Source of the DNA: Podospora pseudocomata
Lineage: Eukaryota > Ascomycota > Sordariomycetes > Sordariales > Podosporaceae
Assembly (NCBI RefSeq): GCF_035222375.1
Contig: NC_085887.1
Span: forward strand, 1,649,501-1,713,500
Direction: 5' to 3'
Length of the DNA: 64,000 nucleotides
Each line of letters begins with the position of its first letter. The first letter of the stretch is position 1. Positions 36,901-47,276 of this stretch are shown here, one piece after another. A program made the translations under genes and the position numbers. The notes under the pieces were generated by a model, which saw only the letters and a list, made by a program, of their open reading frames with translations, was not told where the DNA came from and did not search any database.

Positions 36901-39900
36901 TCTCAGAGGATCCTCATCTGGCGAGTGCCATCTCTTTCTTGGTTTCCGACTGGGCAAGCAAGACATGCAAGACCTACGACGACTATGAAGACGATGTTGC
37001 CGAGCGTGATCATGAGCTTGGCCGACTCGCCTACAGGCTCCGGGAAATGATACACGATCGTCAGTGGCTGTCGAGGGAGTATTCTTTTAAAGACATCAGC
37101 CAGAGCTATGCGAGGCTGTCTTACTCGATCACCCTCTTGAGGTCCCCCCTCTGTGAGGCCTTCAATACGATTCTGAACATTCTTCTCAACTCAATGGCTA
37201 GTGACCAGCCGACGGTACGAAGCAAGAGTTTGAAGAGCGTCAACCAGGTCCTGGAAACGGACCCGTCCATTCTGGATGGAGATTCCGTGGTGGTGCAGCT
37301 CATTCTGAGATGTTCCAACGACTCGTCGACGCAGGTGCGTGATTCGGCGCTTGGGTTGATTGGCAAGTGCATCAGCATGCGGCCGGCGTTGGAGGAGCAG
37401 ATTACCCCCACGGTTGTGGAGCGGTTTAATGATGCTGGGCATGGTGTTCGGAAGAGGGCCATGAAGCTTGCCAAGGATATTTACCTTCGCAACAGCAACC
37501 GGACGCTGAGGAGCACGATTGCGAATGGGCTGCTGCATCGGATTCAGGACCCGGAGGAGAGCGTCAGGGAGCTGGCCAAGCAGGTGATTGAGGAGATATG
37601 GTTTGCCCCTTTTCACAGCGGCCAGACCTCGGCCGCGTCCAAGATTTCTCTTGCGGATCATGTTTCGCTCATGGTGCAGACGGTGAACCGGGGCAATGTT
37701 GTCAGTGTGCTGGATAAGGTGCTTCAAGCACTGCTGGCGCCGAGCAACAAGACGGCGCAGGCTTCGTTGGAGGTCTGCACGAAACTGGTGGAGAGCATGT
37801 TTGACCTGGTTGACAGCTCGGATCCGGAGGACACGACCAAGCCTTCGGGAAGAGATGTCTTGCAGATTCTGATGATTTTTGCAAAGGCGGAAGCTAGTCT
37901 CTTTACGTTTGAGCAGTTGCGGCTGTTGAGGCCTTATATCAGCAGCATCCGCAGCAACGAGGACCCGGCCGTGTCCAAGGCTGTGGTGGTTATCTATCGT
38001 CGGGTGCTTCCGCAGCTGTCGAGCGCGCATTCTCAGTTCCTTACCGAGGTGCGCAGTGAGCTGATGCCTACCATGACGACAGTTTCACGGCCTCTGATGA
38101 ACGAGGTCATGGCTTGCTTGTGGATCATTAGCGGGCTGCTCGACACTTCGGAACACATGGCCAGGCTTGCGGCCTCGAGTTTGAGGAATATCCAGGCGCT
38201 GCATGCAAAGAGCAAGACGCAGCCTCTGGATACCCGCACCATGCGCCAGTTTGAGCGGTACTCGCTCATTGTCGGTATGGCGGGCAAACACTTCAACCTC
38301 GACAGCCATTTGGACTTTTTCAACAAGATGTTGAAGACGAATGGCAGCTCCGTCTCAAAGTTGATGGTTGATCTGGTGGTCCCTTTTGCTGCCCCGTCGT
38401 ATCATATGGACATGAGGAAGGCAGCGTTGGACTCGGTGGGGCTGGTGTGTCAGGCCTGGCCGAGGAACTACGTTTCTGCAAATGTTTACACGACGTTTCA
38501 GCACGTGTTTGACGAGCAGGTTCCGGTGCTGGAGGCGATGGTGCTGAGGTCGTTTAAGGAGTTTTTGCTGACGGAGGAGAAGAGGTCGGAGGAGGCGGCG
38601 GAGGCGCCGACGGGGATGAATGGGGGGGCGAAACAGGAGAAGAAGAGGGAGTTGACTGTTATTGGTGGCACGAACTACGACGATGTTGCGAGTGCTACGA
38701 CGCATCGATTCCTCAAGGAGATTATTCGGATTGCTACCGCGACGCAAGACAACCATGCTTTCCTTGCGGTGGAGGTTCTCGCCAGCATCAACAGGCAGGG
38801 TTTGGTACACCCCAAGGAGACGGGCGTCACGTTCATTACGCTTGAAACGTCGTCCAATCCTAGGATTTCGGAGCTTGCTTTTTTGGAACATAAAGCGCTG
38901 CACGCCAAGCATGAGACGGTTGTGGAAAGGGAGTATGTCAAGGCTGTTCAGTCGGCTTTTGCGTACCAGCGGGACATTGTCAAGGATTCGCGCGGTGCGA
39001 TTGCCACCGGCAACGGGGTCTTTACTCCCAAGCTTCATCTCCTGATGGAGGTGCTCAAGATCAGCAAGTCAAAGAATCGGCAAAAGTTTCTGGAGAAGCT
39101 GTGCGGGCAGCTCGACTTTGATGTGGGCAAGCTGGACATGGGGGAGCGGGTGCCAAGCCATGTGGTGTATGCGAGGTTTGTGACGGAGTGTCTGGCGTAC
39201 TTTGAGTACTTGACCGTGGGCGAGGTGGGGTGTGTGGTTGGGGCGCTGGAGAGGTTGGTCACCGGGACGGGGGCGGGCGTTGCGCAAGCGATTGAGATGG
39301 AGGTTTTGGGGTTTAGGGTGGATGTTCTTGAGGAGGAGGAGCAGCAGCAACAGCAGGTCTTGGGAGAGAATAGACAGGCTGCTGGTGCTGCTGCTGGGTC
39401 GTTGTCGTCGTCGTCGGTGAATCAGTTGCAGGAGGCCCCTAGGGTGGAGCTTGAGAAGCTGAGGCGTCTTACGGCGGGGGCGGTGGTTTTGTTGGGTGTT
39501 TGGGAGGCGAGGACTTACCTCAGGAGGTTGTATGGGCTTGGGATTGGGGGGAGGAGGGAGAATAAAGTCAAGATGTTGGGGAAGGACTTGAGTAAGGCCC
39601 CTGTCAAGGCGCAGGGGGTGACGGGGGAGAAGTTGTGGGAGGAGATGGGGGTGTTGGGGGAGAGGTTGGGGAGTAGGGAGGGGATGATGGGGGTTTGTAG
39701 GGGGTTTGTGGAGTTGATGAATGTTGATAAGGAGTTTTTGGTTGGAGACGAGGATGAGGAGGGGTTGATGGAAGAGGGGGGGGCAAGTCCGATGAGTGGC
39801 GGGGAGGATGATGAGCTGGTGGGAGAGAGGAAGAGGGGGAGGAAGAGGAAGAGTGATGCGGGTAGTCAGGGGACGCCGGGGAAGAAGAAGAGGGGTAGGA

Positions 39901-39998
39901 GTGGGAGTATGGGGGGGCAACCTAGGAAGAGGGGACGGCCGAAGAAGGTTGCTAGGGAGGAGGAGGAAGGGGAGGGTGAGGAGGGGGATTGGTTTTAG
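33975..39998 (+). CDS. SCC2: cohesin loader Scc2/Mis4/NIPBL
   Basis: Loads cohesin onto chromosomes with Scc4. Three exons, 33975-34155, 34232-34412 and 34466-39998, give 1964 residues. The N-terminus starts MANSWSGAHNGPPNN and is Pro/Gln/Ala-rich, with a Gln-Val-His repeat at about 280-335; in relatives this end binds Scc4. The rest is an alpha-helical HEAT array. The most diagnostic block, near 1025-1160, has SMASDQPTVRSKSLKSVNQV, then LILRCSNDSSTQVRDSALGL and GVRKRAMKLAKDIYLRN. The C-terminus is basic with an AT-hook-like RKRGRPKK. The second intron (34413-34465) is easy to miss: an open frame runs through it in another phase, but GTATGT, GCTAAT and the acceptor at 34464-34465 restore the long frame. 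The last 500 bp switch to strongly G-rich codons. Confidence 0.93.
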
Positions 39999-40858
39999 TT
40001 GCCATTTTTTTTTCCTTCAGAGAAAATCAACATGAACAGCAGGCGTTTTGCGGGGGGGTTGATTTCTTTGGGACGGGGAAGGGTATTGATATGATTGGCG
40101 TTTTGGGATGGGAAGGGAAGGGAATGGCGGGGAGAGGAAATGGGGAAAGGGGGGGATCAAAATGGTTGCGAACATGGCTGAGGTTAACTAGCTGCATAAA
40201 CTGCTTTACTTTGGGACTTTGGGTGGTTTATATTATTTCGTTGCTAATGGATTTTGAGATGGGGGGTCAGACATTAGTTACATATGGGAGAGCAATAAAT
40301 ATAATTTTGGTGATTAAGGGGCTTGAGTGAGGTTGCGAATGATTATGTTTGCGGTGCGAGCTGGTCTAAGTCTTGAAAGTCTCGTCACATGTTTATCACA
40401 ACATGTTCATTTTTATGCTTCAGCACCCTTTTCAAGCTTTTTCTGGTATAGTATTGGCACTTTTTCTTTTCATATGATGCACTGAGGGCTTCTTTTTGAC
40501 GTTCATATCGCTTAAAGGTTACCAAACGATCGTGTTTGTGTTGGGTCGGTTATACCTACATAGATAGGCGTCGAGGAAGATTGTATAGGTAGGCTTGTGC
40601 ACCACTCCAATCAGCAGCGTACTTTTTTTTGGCTTCTCAATTCCATTTATTTCGATTTATGTCTCCTTGCAGCTTCTGTCCCACTGCCGTGGTTTTCGCC
40701 TGAGGGTATTATCCATCTATCAGTCCACATTCATCTTCCACTTCTTGCCATCCGGCCGGCCCAACCGTTCCCTGCTTCCGAAGCCTGTCCCGTATGTACA
40801 ACCCCCAGCCAAACTTTGTGGTATTTCCCTTTGTTTTATTATCCCCCAACCCCTTGTT

Positions 40859-40921
<63 letters not shown>

Positions 40922-40977
40922 ATTGTTATTGCGCCCTTCCTGTATGTCCGTCGGCCCATCTCATCCTTGTCAAGCCA
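39999..40977. other. intergenic spacer, converging 3' ends
   Basis: 3' flanks of Scc2 and of the small minus-strand gene, with a long TTG repeat. No RNA gene was seen. Confidence 0.65.
40860..40921. repeat. (TTG)20 microsatellite
   Basis: About 20 uninterrupted TTG units, followed by degenerate ATTGTT. It lies about 55 bp beyond the stop codon of the small minus-strand gene. Translations such as poly-Val or poly-Thr across it are artefacts. Confidence 0.97.
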
Positions 40978-41370
40978 TCACCTCCCCTCCCTCCTCGGTT
41001 CAGCCTTCTCGACTGTCTTCTCCTCCTCCTTGTGAAACCCCAACCACTCCCCCAATATCCCCCCCGGTTTCGGAACCGGACACTCCCTCTCCGCCTTTCG
41101 TTCCCTCTGCCTCTCCATTCTTAGCTTTTGGAGCTCCTCTGGCGTGGTGGCGATTGCATTGTTGAATCTAGCCACCCCGTCCTCCCCCACGATTTGTTTT
41201 TTTCTTCTCTTGGTGGCGTTGGGATCGAGCTCCCCGTCGGCGAGGGTTCTTCGGGGTGCTGGACAGGGGAGGATGTGGGGGAGGGCGACGACGAGGAAGG
41301 AGGCGAGGAGGGTGGTTGCGAAGAGGGTTGATGTTGAGCGGGAGCGGGGGTGGAGGTGGGGGGGTGGCAT
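40978..41370 (-). CDS. small membrane-anchored protein, unidentified
   Basis: Intronless, 130 residues. An N-terminal basic stretch is followed by one hydrophobic span (LFATTLLASFLVVALPHILP, about 16-36), then a Cys-Pro-Ala-Pro turn, a charged helix and a C-terminal motif with ECPVPKPGGILGEWLGFHKE. The layout (short basic end, single span, charged tail) suits a mitochondrial inner-membrane or ER anchor. I do not recognise the family. The ordered second half (PEELQKLRMERQRERKAERE) reads like a real protein rather than chance. It is divergent from the PP4 gene. Confidence 0.65.
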   Translation of the reverse strand: MPPPHLHPRSRSTSTLFATTLLASFLVVALPHILPCPAPRRTLADGELDPNATKRRKKQIVGEDGVARFNNAIATTPEELQKLRMERQRERKAERECPVPKPGGILGEWLGFHKEEEKTVEKAEPRREGR

Positions 41371-42079
41371 TATTGTGGTTTTGTTGGTGGTGGAGGGGGG
41401 AACTGAGGGGATTGTTAGCTTCTCTCGAATAAGGGTAGAATGGGGGATAACATACTAACTGAGTGTGTGAGATAGGGGAGAGAAGGGATTATATCATGGC
41501 TCCAGCCCTGAAACAAATCTAACGAACGATGGGCTGGCTCTTCGGGGAGGTCGGGTCGGGTCGGGGGGGGGAGGGGGCAGGAGCTCTACTTCGAGATATG
41601 GGTGCTGGATGGATGGAGCTTGGTGGATTGATGGATTGGTGCCCCACAATGCCGTTTTCCTAGTCTTGAGCCTGAGCACGAGCTGTCAGTCAGGCGCGCG
41701 TCACTGCACCTTTTTTATTTTTACGCGCTAAAGCTTACCGGAGCTAGGGACGCACGGGCCAGGGTAGTTAATTGTCGGGTTTCAGCTTGGCTAACCACGA
41801 CTGGGGACGTCGCCTTTTGCGCAAAACATATTTCTACAAGGGAAAGAAAATTGGGGGGAAAAGCATTCTTTCATCTGATATTTGCTGCTTCTTCATTCAT
41901 TATTGCTAGAGGAGTAGCCGACACAAATCTGTTCGTGTTCAAGCCCAGCGCGGCGCAAAATACAACAAGGTGTCTAGACAAGAACAACCACCAAGTTTAT
42001 TTTATCGGATAGGACTTATCACCCTGCTGCTCCCCTACGACACCACCCACATCGATCGCGACAAACTCTCTTTACGACA

Positions 42080-42113
<34 letters not shown>

Positions 42114-42168
42114 AATCCAACATCTAGATACCCGGCACCCTCCCACAGCACACACACCAACAAGGAAA
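41371..42168. promoter_or_regulatory. divergent promoter region, small membrane protein / PP4
   Basis: 0.8 kb, noncoding, with a (CA)15 run at 42082-42111 in the probable PP4 5' UTR. No gene was seen. Confidence 0.6.
42082..42111. repeat. (CA)15 microsatellite
   Basis: Fifteen CA units about 60 bp before the PP4 start codon, probably in its 5' UTR. Confidence 0.95.
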
Positions 42169-43637
42169 ATGAGTGACCTCGACAGGCAAGAACCCATACA
42201 CCCGCGCGCAACCCATCATCCCCTTTCTAACCTACTCCCCCCAAAAACAGAGCCATAGCCCAGCTCCGAGCCTGCCGCCCCATCCCCGAAAACGACGTCC
42301 GCGAGCTCTGCCACAAAGCCCGCGAGCTCCTCATCGAAGAAGGCAACGTCGTGACCGTCAACGCGCCCGTGACAATATGCGGCGACATCCACGGCCAGTT
42401 CCACGACCTGATGGAGCTCTTCCGCGTCGGGGGCGACGTCCCCGACACAAACTACCTCTTCATGGGCGACTTTGTCGACCGCGGTTTCTACTCGCTCGAG
42501 TCCTTCCTCCTCTTGCTCTGCCTCAAAGTTCGGTACCCAGACCGCATGACGCTCATTCGCGGGAACCACGAGTCTCGCCAGATTACGATGGTGTATGGGT
42601 TCTATGACGAGTGCTTGAGGAAGTATGGGAGCGCGAATGTTTGGAGGTATTGTTGTGATGTGTTTGATTACTTGGCGCTGGGGGCGATTGTGTTGGGGGC
42701 TAGTAATACTCTTTCCGAGGGGGGTGGTGGGGGTGGTGGTGGTACGGCGCCGGTGGCGGAGCCGGATGTGGAGATTGAGGTTTGTAATGCGGATCAGCAG
42801 ATTATTTCGAGGTTTTTGAGGAAGGGGTCTTCTTCTGCTTCTTCTTCGAGGGAGGGGAGTCAGGCGGGGGAAAGTCAGGTTGGGGAGGGCGGGAGCAGTC
42901 CTGAGAGGGGGCGGACGGAAGGGAGTCCGAATGGTGCGGCAGGGGGGCAGCCGACGACGAATGGGTTCGGGGATGGCGGTGGGCCACCGGCGCCGACGAA
43001 TACGGGACCGCCGGGGTCGGGGGCGAGCGGGGCGAGTGGGGGAAGTATTGGGAATCCGGCGGGGGCGGTGTTGTGTGTTCATGGCGGGTTGAGTCCGTTG
43101 ATTGATAATGTGGACAAGATTCGGTTGCTGGACCGGAAACAGGAAGTTCCTCATGAGGGTGCGATGTGCGACTTGCTCTGGTCGGATCCGGATGAGATTG
43201 ATGGGTGGGGGTTGTCGCCGAGGGGGGCTGGGTTCTTGTTTGGGGCCGATATCGTCAAGGTGTTCAACCACAGGAACGACCTGAGCTTGATTGCGAGGGC
43301 GCATCAGCTGGTTATGGAGGGGTTCAAGGAGATGTTTGATGCGAGTATCGTCACGGTGTGGTCGGCGCCCAATTACTGCTACCGATGCGGGAATGTGGCT
43401 GCGTTGCTGGAGCTGTCGGAGGATGACTCTGGGTTGGGGGTGTTGGCGAGGAGTAATGGGGATGTGAACAGGAGTGACGGGATGGGCGGGCAGGGGTCAA
43501 GAGGTGTTTTGATGGAGAATGACTTGCTGGGCTACAACACAGCTGGGCCGGCAAGGAGGTATCGGGTTTTCCAGGCGGCGCCGCAGGATTCGAGGGGGAT
43601 GCCGGCTAAGAAGCCCGTTGCCGACTACTTTTTGTGA
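42169..43637 (+). CDS. PPH3: serine/threonine phosphatase PP4 catalytic subunit with insertions
   Basis: PP2A-family phosphatase; PP4/Pph3 acts in DNA-damage recovery and other signalling. Two exons, 42169-42185 and 42251-43637, give 467 residues against about 305-310 in most relatives. The first exon encodes MSDLD plus part of an Arg. The intron has a GC donor (GCAAGA), a CTAAC branch and ACAG. Metal and catalytic motifs are intact: CGDIHGQ (about 49-55), GDFVDRG (about 79-85), RGNHESR (about 109-115), CVHGGLSP (about 280) and [12 protein letters not shown] (about 375). The tail [19 protein letters not shown] is the PP4 form of the methylated C-terminus. A Gly/Ser-rich insertion of about 120 residues lies at about 155-277, and a second of about 40 at about 395-435. 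Both are in frame, lack splice signals and fall at surface loops. Confidence 0.93.
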
Positions 43638-43860
43638 TGCCGGCGGCCTGACCTCTTTTTTTTTTTTTTTTTGCAAATCTGGGTTGGTGTTGAAGGATAA
43701 CTGGGGCCTTTTTTTTTTTTTTTTTGAAGAAGCGGTTTGATTGTTTATTGTATTTTGGGCGCATTTTTTGTACCTATTACTTATTATGAGTTATACCCCC
43801 TATGCCCCTGGCAAAGTAAGCGGAAAATATGAATTTATCGCCATGTGTTGTTGTTGCTTT

Positions 43861-44384
43861 TTAGTTTGAGGTTGAGCCCTTCAGTCGAGTGATAGTCTTC
43901 TCAATAGCCTCTTCATCAACGTCACAATTCCTCCCGGGAGCACATCCCAACGTCACACGGACTTGGCTGGTGTTTGCGCCGGTGATGAGGGATATTCTGC
44001 TGTTTATCAGCTTCCAATTCAGTTGGACTGGTTGGTAACTTACAAATCAGCCGCCATGGAACACTCGTTGGGCTCTGCGTCCTTCTGTTGCTCCTCACGT
44101 CTACAGGGCGTCTGGGATAGCGGCTGTTGCAGGTACTCTCTTATACCAGCCTCGCTGACCCCAACCTTGCCGAGCAACTCTCTCAGCCTCTGGTTTTCTT
44201 CCGCGACTTTTCTCGCGGCGAGCTGGATCTCTAGTGTTGCCTGCACCCCCTTTTCTTCGTGCTCCCTGATGCGGGATTCTAGGGAAGAGATGTACTCTTT
44301 TCGGCGGGCGCGGGAGAGGCGCTGGTTGGTGCGGATGCGGGAGAGGTTGGCTTGTTTTTTGGAGTCTGTGGAGGACATTTTCAT
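43861..44384 (-). CDS. small bZIP transcription factor
   Basis: Two exons, 44044-44384 and 43861-43999, join across a 44-bp intron (GTAAGT donor) to give 159 residues. The basic region NLSRIRTNQRLSRARRKEY is followed by a leucine-zipper-like helix (ISSLESRIREHEEKG, then RKVAEENQRLRELLGKVG). The second exon gives SLITGANTSQVR and a Cys-bearing tail CAPGRNCDVDEEAIEKTI followed by TRLKG, a pattern I associate with small fungal bZIP proteins. The acceptor is a tandem CAGCAG, so two products differing by one residue are possible. Target genes are unknown. Starts at 44384 or 44378 are equally likely. Confidence 0.87.
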
Positions 44385-44969
44385 GAAAAGGGAAGAGGGT
44401 GGTTACATAAGGGGCTGGAGAGGAAAGTGCAGTTTCACAGTTGTATGGCAGGTTGGCTGGGCAGCTGGGATATGAACAGTTTTGTCTGAAACGGAGGAAG
44501 TTGAAAGAATTACGGGCCGCGATGCGTGATGCCAAGAGCGGCGAGAGGACCGGCTTGGCGGGCCGTGTGGTTCGGGCCTCCCGTGTAGAGGAGGGATCCA
44601 ATGCTATTATGCAGTACCTCCGGAGCAAGCGATCAATAAAACCAAGCCTCGGGGGGCGTAGCGTCAGAGTATTGTCGAAAGCCTTTGAATGATTAGAAGG
44701 TGTATATATACCTCTCTCAACATTGGAGGAGACCTTGGGCGTAAAAGGGGCAGCATATGCCAAACAAAGTATGTACACCACAAGAATCATCAAAACATCA
44801 GGAACAAAAATATGCGTGTATTCAAGAAAAGTAAATAACAAAAAGTTCTATTTTGATCAAAAGCCTAGTACCTAAGCACCCAAGCAAGCACCTGCGTCAG
44901 CACAAAACAACAACAACCTCGTCAGCCAGCAACGCAAGCCAAATCGAAAAAGCGGGAAAAGAGAAAAAC
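44385..44969. other. spacer between two minus-strand genes
   Basis: Promoter side of the bZIP gene and 3' flank of the RING gene. No separate gene was seen. Confidence 0.55.
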
Positions 44970-45872
44970 TCACCACTCCCCAACCGTCTCCCTCGTCACC
45001 AACCTCTTCAAATCGTCATCCATCCTCACCCTATACTTCACCATCTGCACCCGATCCTTCTCCCTCCCCGTCCTCTTCCACCTCAGCTTCGCATCATAAT
45101 ACAACCTCCCCAGCGTCTCCATCAACCCATTGATCACCGCCCGCCTCTCCACCGCCTCGCAAGTGGAGCAAAAAGCAGCAATCTTCCCCCCGTCAGGAAT
45201 AGTCCGTGGAACCAACCAGATGGTCTCCTTCCACAGTGGTCTAAGCCTAATCTTGTGTTTACACAGCTCGTGAACCATGGGAGTCCGACAAACGGGGCAT
45301 TGGTCGTGGTCTTGCATCCATTGACGGATGCAAGCTTGGCCGAATATGTGACCGCACGGTAGCACACAAGGCACAGAATCGTTGTTTTGATTGTAGATGC
45401 TCTGGCGTTGGGTAGCGGGAAGGATGCGAAGGGGGGAGATCATGCAAATGGAGCATGTGTGTTGGTGATGGGGGTGGTGACGGCCAGGGTCGAAAAGGAA
45501 GGTGAATTTCGGGTCGGGAACGTAGGTGCCCATGTCCTGAGGTTGATGTTCAGCCTCCTCTTCTTCAAGACCGGTGTCTTCTCTGTGAAGGGTGCTACGT
45601 TCCCGAATTTCCACTTCCTCGAGATCGTCTCGAAGACTGCGCCATTCACGAGTTTCTGCTTCGTCTAAATCCGAGACATTGTTGATGATTCTGATGGTGT
45701 CTTCAGAAGATTCAGACTCGTAATCAGGAAGGTCTAAGTCGTACTCTGCAATGTCAGGCTCATATAGAAGTGACCGTGAAGGAGAAGGGGTGTTAGAGGG
45801 GGGATTAGAAGCGACGGATGAGCCGTCCGACTGCTCAGACTGCAAGTCTATGGAATTCCAAAAGCCGGACAT
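44970..45872 (-). CDS. RING-finger protein, probable ubiquitin ligase
   Basis: Single open frame of 300 residues. An acidic N-terminal half (about 1-120, Glu/Asp/Ser-rich) precedes the RING at about 140-195: CSIC (140, 143), CGH (173, 175), Cys181, CPVCR (192, 195). The position usually filled by the fifth ligand after the His is Gly (HIFGQACIRQW), a spacing I have seen in other fungal RING proteins. The C-terminal part contains a further CSTCEAVERRAV segment and a basic helix. Substrate unknown; E3 activity is inferred from the fold. The stop overlaps a GTGAGT, so the last codon could instead be a donor. Confidence 0.82.
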   Translation of the reverse strand: MSGFWNSIDLQSEQSDGSSVASNPPSNTPSPSRSLLYEPDIAEYDLDLPDYESESSEDTIRIINNVSDLDEAETREWRSLRDDLEEVEIRERSTLHREDTGLEEEEAEHQPQDMGTYVPDPKFTFLFDPGRHHPHHQHTCSICMISPLRILPATQRQSIYNQNNDSVPCVLPCGHIFGQACIRQWMQDHDQCPVCRTPMVHELCKHKIRLRPLWKETIWLVPRTIPDGGKIAAFCSTCEAVERRAVINGLMETLGRLYYDAKLRWKRTGREKDRVQMVKYRVRMDDDLKRLVTRETVGEW

Positions 45873-46202
45873 GGTGGGCGTAGTCGAATGGTAGTAGTAA
45901 AGATGTTGATGATGGTTTTGATGCCCTTTTGAACCCTAGGAGAGTCAGTATATAGCTGCGCTTTAATAGTATCCGTTCAGCAGCAACACCGAACAATGTG
46001 TTGTGAACAGGGCTGTTGCGTAGAACACAGCCGTATTGTACGGAAACCCGTAGCGACCAAGAACAAAGGCATTGTGTTGAGGCTCCAAACACCAAAGGAG
46101 AAAAAAAGATGGCATCGATGCCTAGAGGTTCCAAAATTTGTTGAATTCATGTACAAGTTACACCGTGAAAATGGCCCCCGCGCCGGTTTGGGTACTGTTG
46201 TC
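45873..46202. other. spacer between two minus-strand genes
   Basis: 330 bp holding the RING gene promoter and the 3' end of the small complex I gene. Nothing else was seen. Confidence 0.55.
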
Positions 46203-46694
46203 TTATGATGACTTCTTCTCTGCCTCTGCCTTTTCCTTTTGCGCCCGCTCGTGCTCGATGATTTGTTTGCTCCAGCTGGAATGGAAGGTCAGTGCTCGTG
46301 AACCGACAAAGACAATGGCAGCTAGCATCAACATACTATCTGCTTGGGTAGAAACGTCCTGGCTCGGGCATCTTGTGACGGAACTCCCTCTCGGCGCTCA
46401 GGTTCCAGACCATAGCAGTGATGCCAAAGACGCAGACACCGAGAATGGCCGTGTTGGCCTTCCAGTTGGCAGGCTGGGCGTACCAACCACCGGCCGGCGA
46501 CCAGACGTGCTTGGGATACCTGTATGTCGGGGTCGGTCTCGTTAGGACTCTTGAGGTCTGGCTTATGGCGTCGCTAGGTCTATCTCGGGGGAAGGCGCAA
46601 ACTCACGGGATCTTGGGACCGCCACCCTAGAGAGATAGTGTCAGCATAGGGCTCAATTGACGCGAACAGAGAAGACGTTTAGGTAACATACCAT
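46203..46694 (-). CDS. small mitochondrial inner-membrane protein, probable complex I accessory subunit
   Basis: Four exons give 92 residues: 46692-46694, 46607-46626, 46337-46519 and 46203-46275. All introns (61-87 bp) have GT-AG ends. The product begins MGGGPKIPYPKHVWSPAGGW, has one hydrophobic span (NTAILGVCVFGITAMVWNL), then RHKMPEPGRFYPSRYW and a charged tail ending KKSS. The size, single span, aromatic matrix-side segment and Glu/Lys tail fit the small supernumerary subunits of NADH dehydrogenase, most like the NDUFB4/NB5M type; assignment to that subunit is tentative. The first coding exon is only the ATG. Confidence 0.8.
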
Positions 46695-47276
46695 GTTGAC
46701 TGATTGTATAGGAGGATGTGGATTGACGTGGGATAAGCTGTCAAGTCTCTCGAACTTGACGTCGTCGCTGGGGGGGCTCGCGCGGTCCAATCAATGGCAG
46801 GGAAAAGGGCGAATGGTTAATCCGTCACAGGCGCTGGCGGGCAGTGGGTGCTGTTCCTGGGCGAGCATCACACAGGGAGCTCCCGCAAACTGAAAGCTTG
46901 GGCCTGATAGTAGATAGCGGGGTGCTACACTACCTATACTCAAAAAATATTATGTCAGCCACAACCTCTGCGGGACTGAGATCCCTGCAACAGCACTGGC
47001 GCTGTGCAGCTTCACGGCCCATTGGAGAACTTTTTTTCCTTCTCCGAGATTGACGGCGACGAACCGGGGAACGGTGCAGCAACCCACGACCGCACCACCC
47101 TTTTTACTGACCAACACCCCCGAATAATCCGGCCCCCGACGTCTTGGGAAAAGAGGAGGAAACCCCGGCGATTCTCACCGAGGAATACTGGACCCCCGGG
47201 CGAAACTGGACGAGTTTTTTCCCAACCCACCTCCACCACCATACCTCCTCCATATCTTCCTCAGCCCGCCCACCCA
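46695..47276. promoter_or_regulatory. divergent promoter region, complex I subunit / mL44
   Basis: About 580 bp between start codons of two nuclear genes for mitochondrial proteins, which may help joint expression. The frame upstream of 47277 is open but protein-unlike. Confidence 0.55.

Noticed and set aside
40597-41165. Poly-Val, poly-Cys and poly-Leu frames near 40.9 kb
   Set aside because: They are translations of the TTG repeat and of the strand opposite the small membrane protein.
42216-43304. 362-codon minus-strand frame opposite PP4
   Set aside because: Arg/Pro-rich mirror of a GC-rich coding strand; PP4 on the plus strand is certain.
47004-47276. Extension of mL44 by 91 residues upstream
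   Set aside because: The frame is open, but the sequence lacks a presequence pattern, while the Met at 47277 begins a typical mitochondrial targeting sequence.
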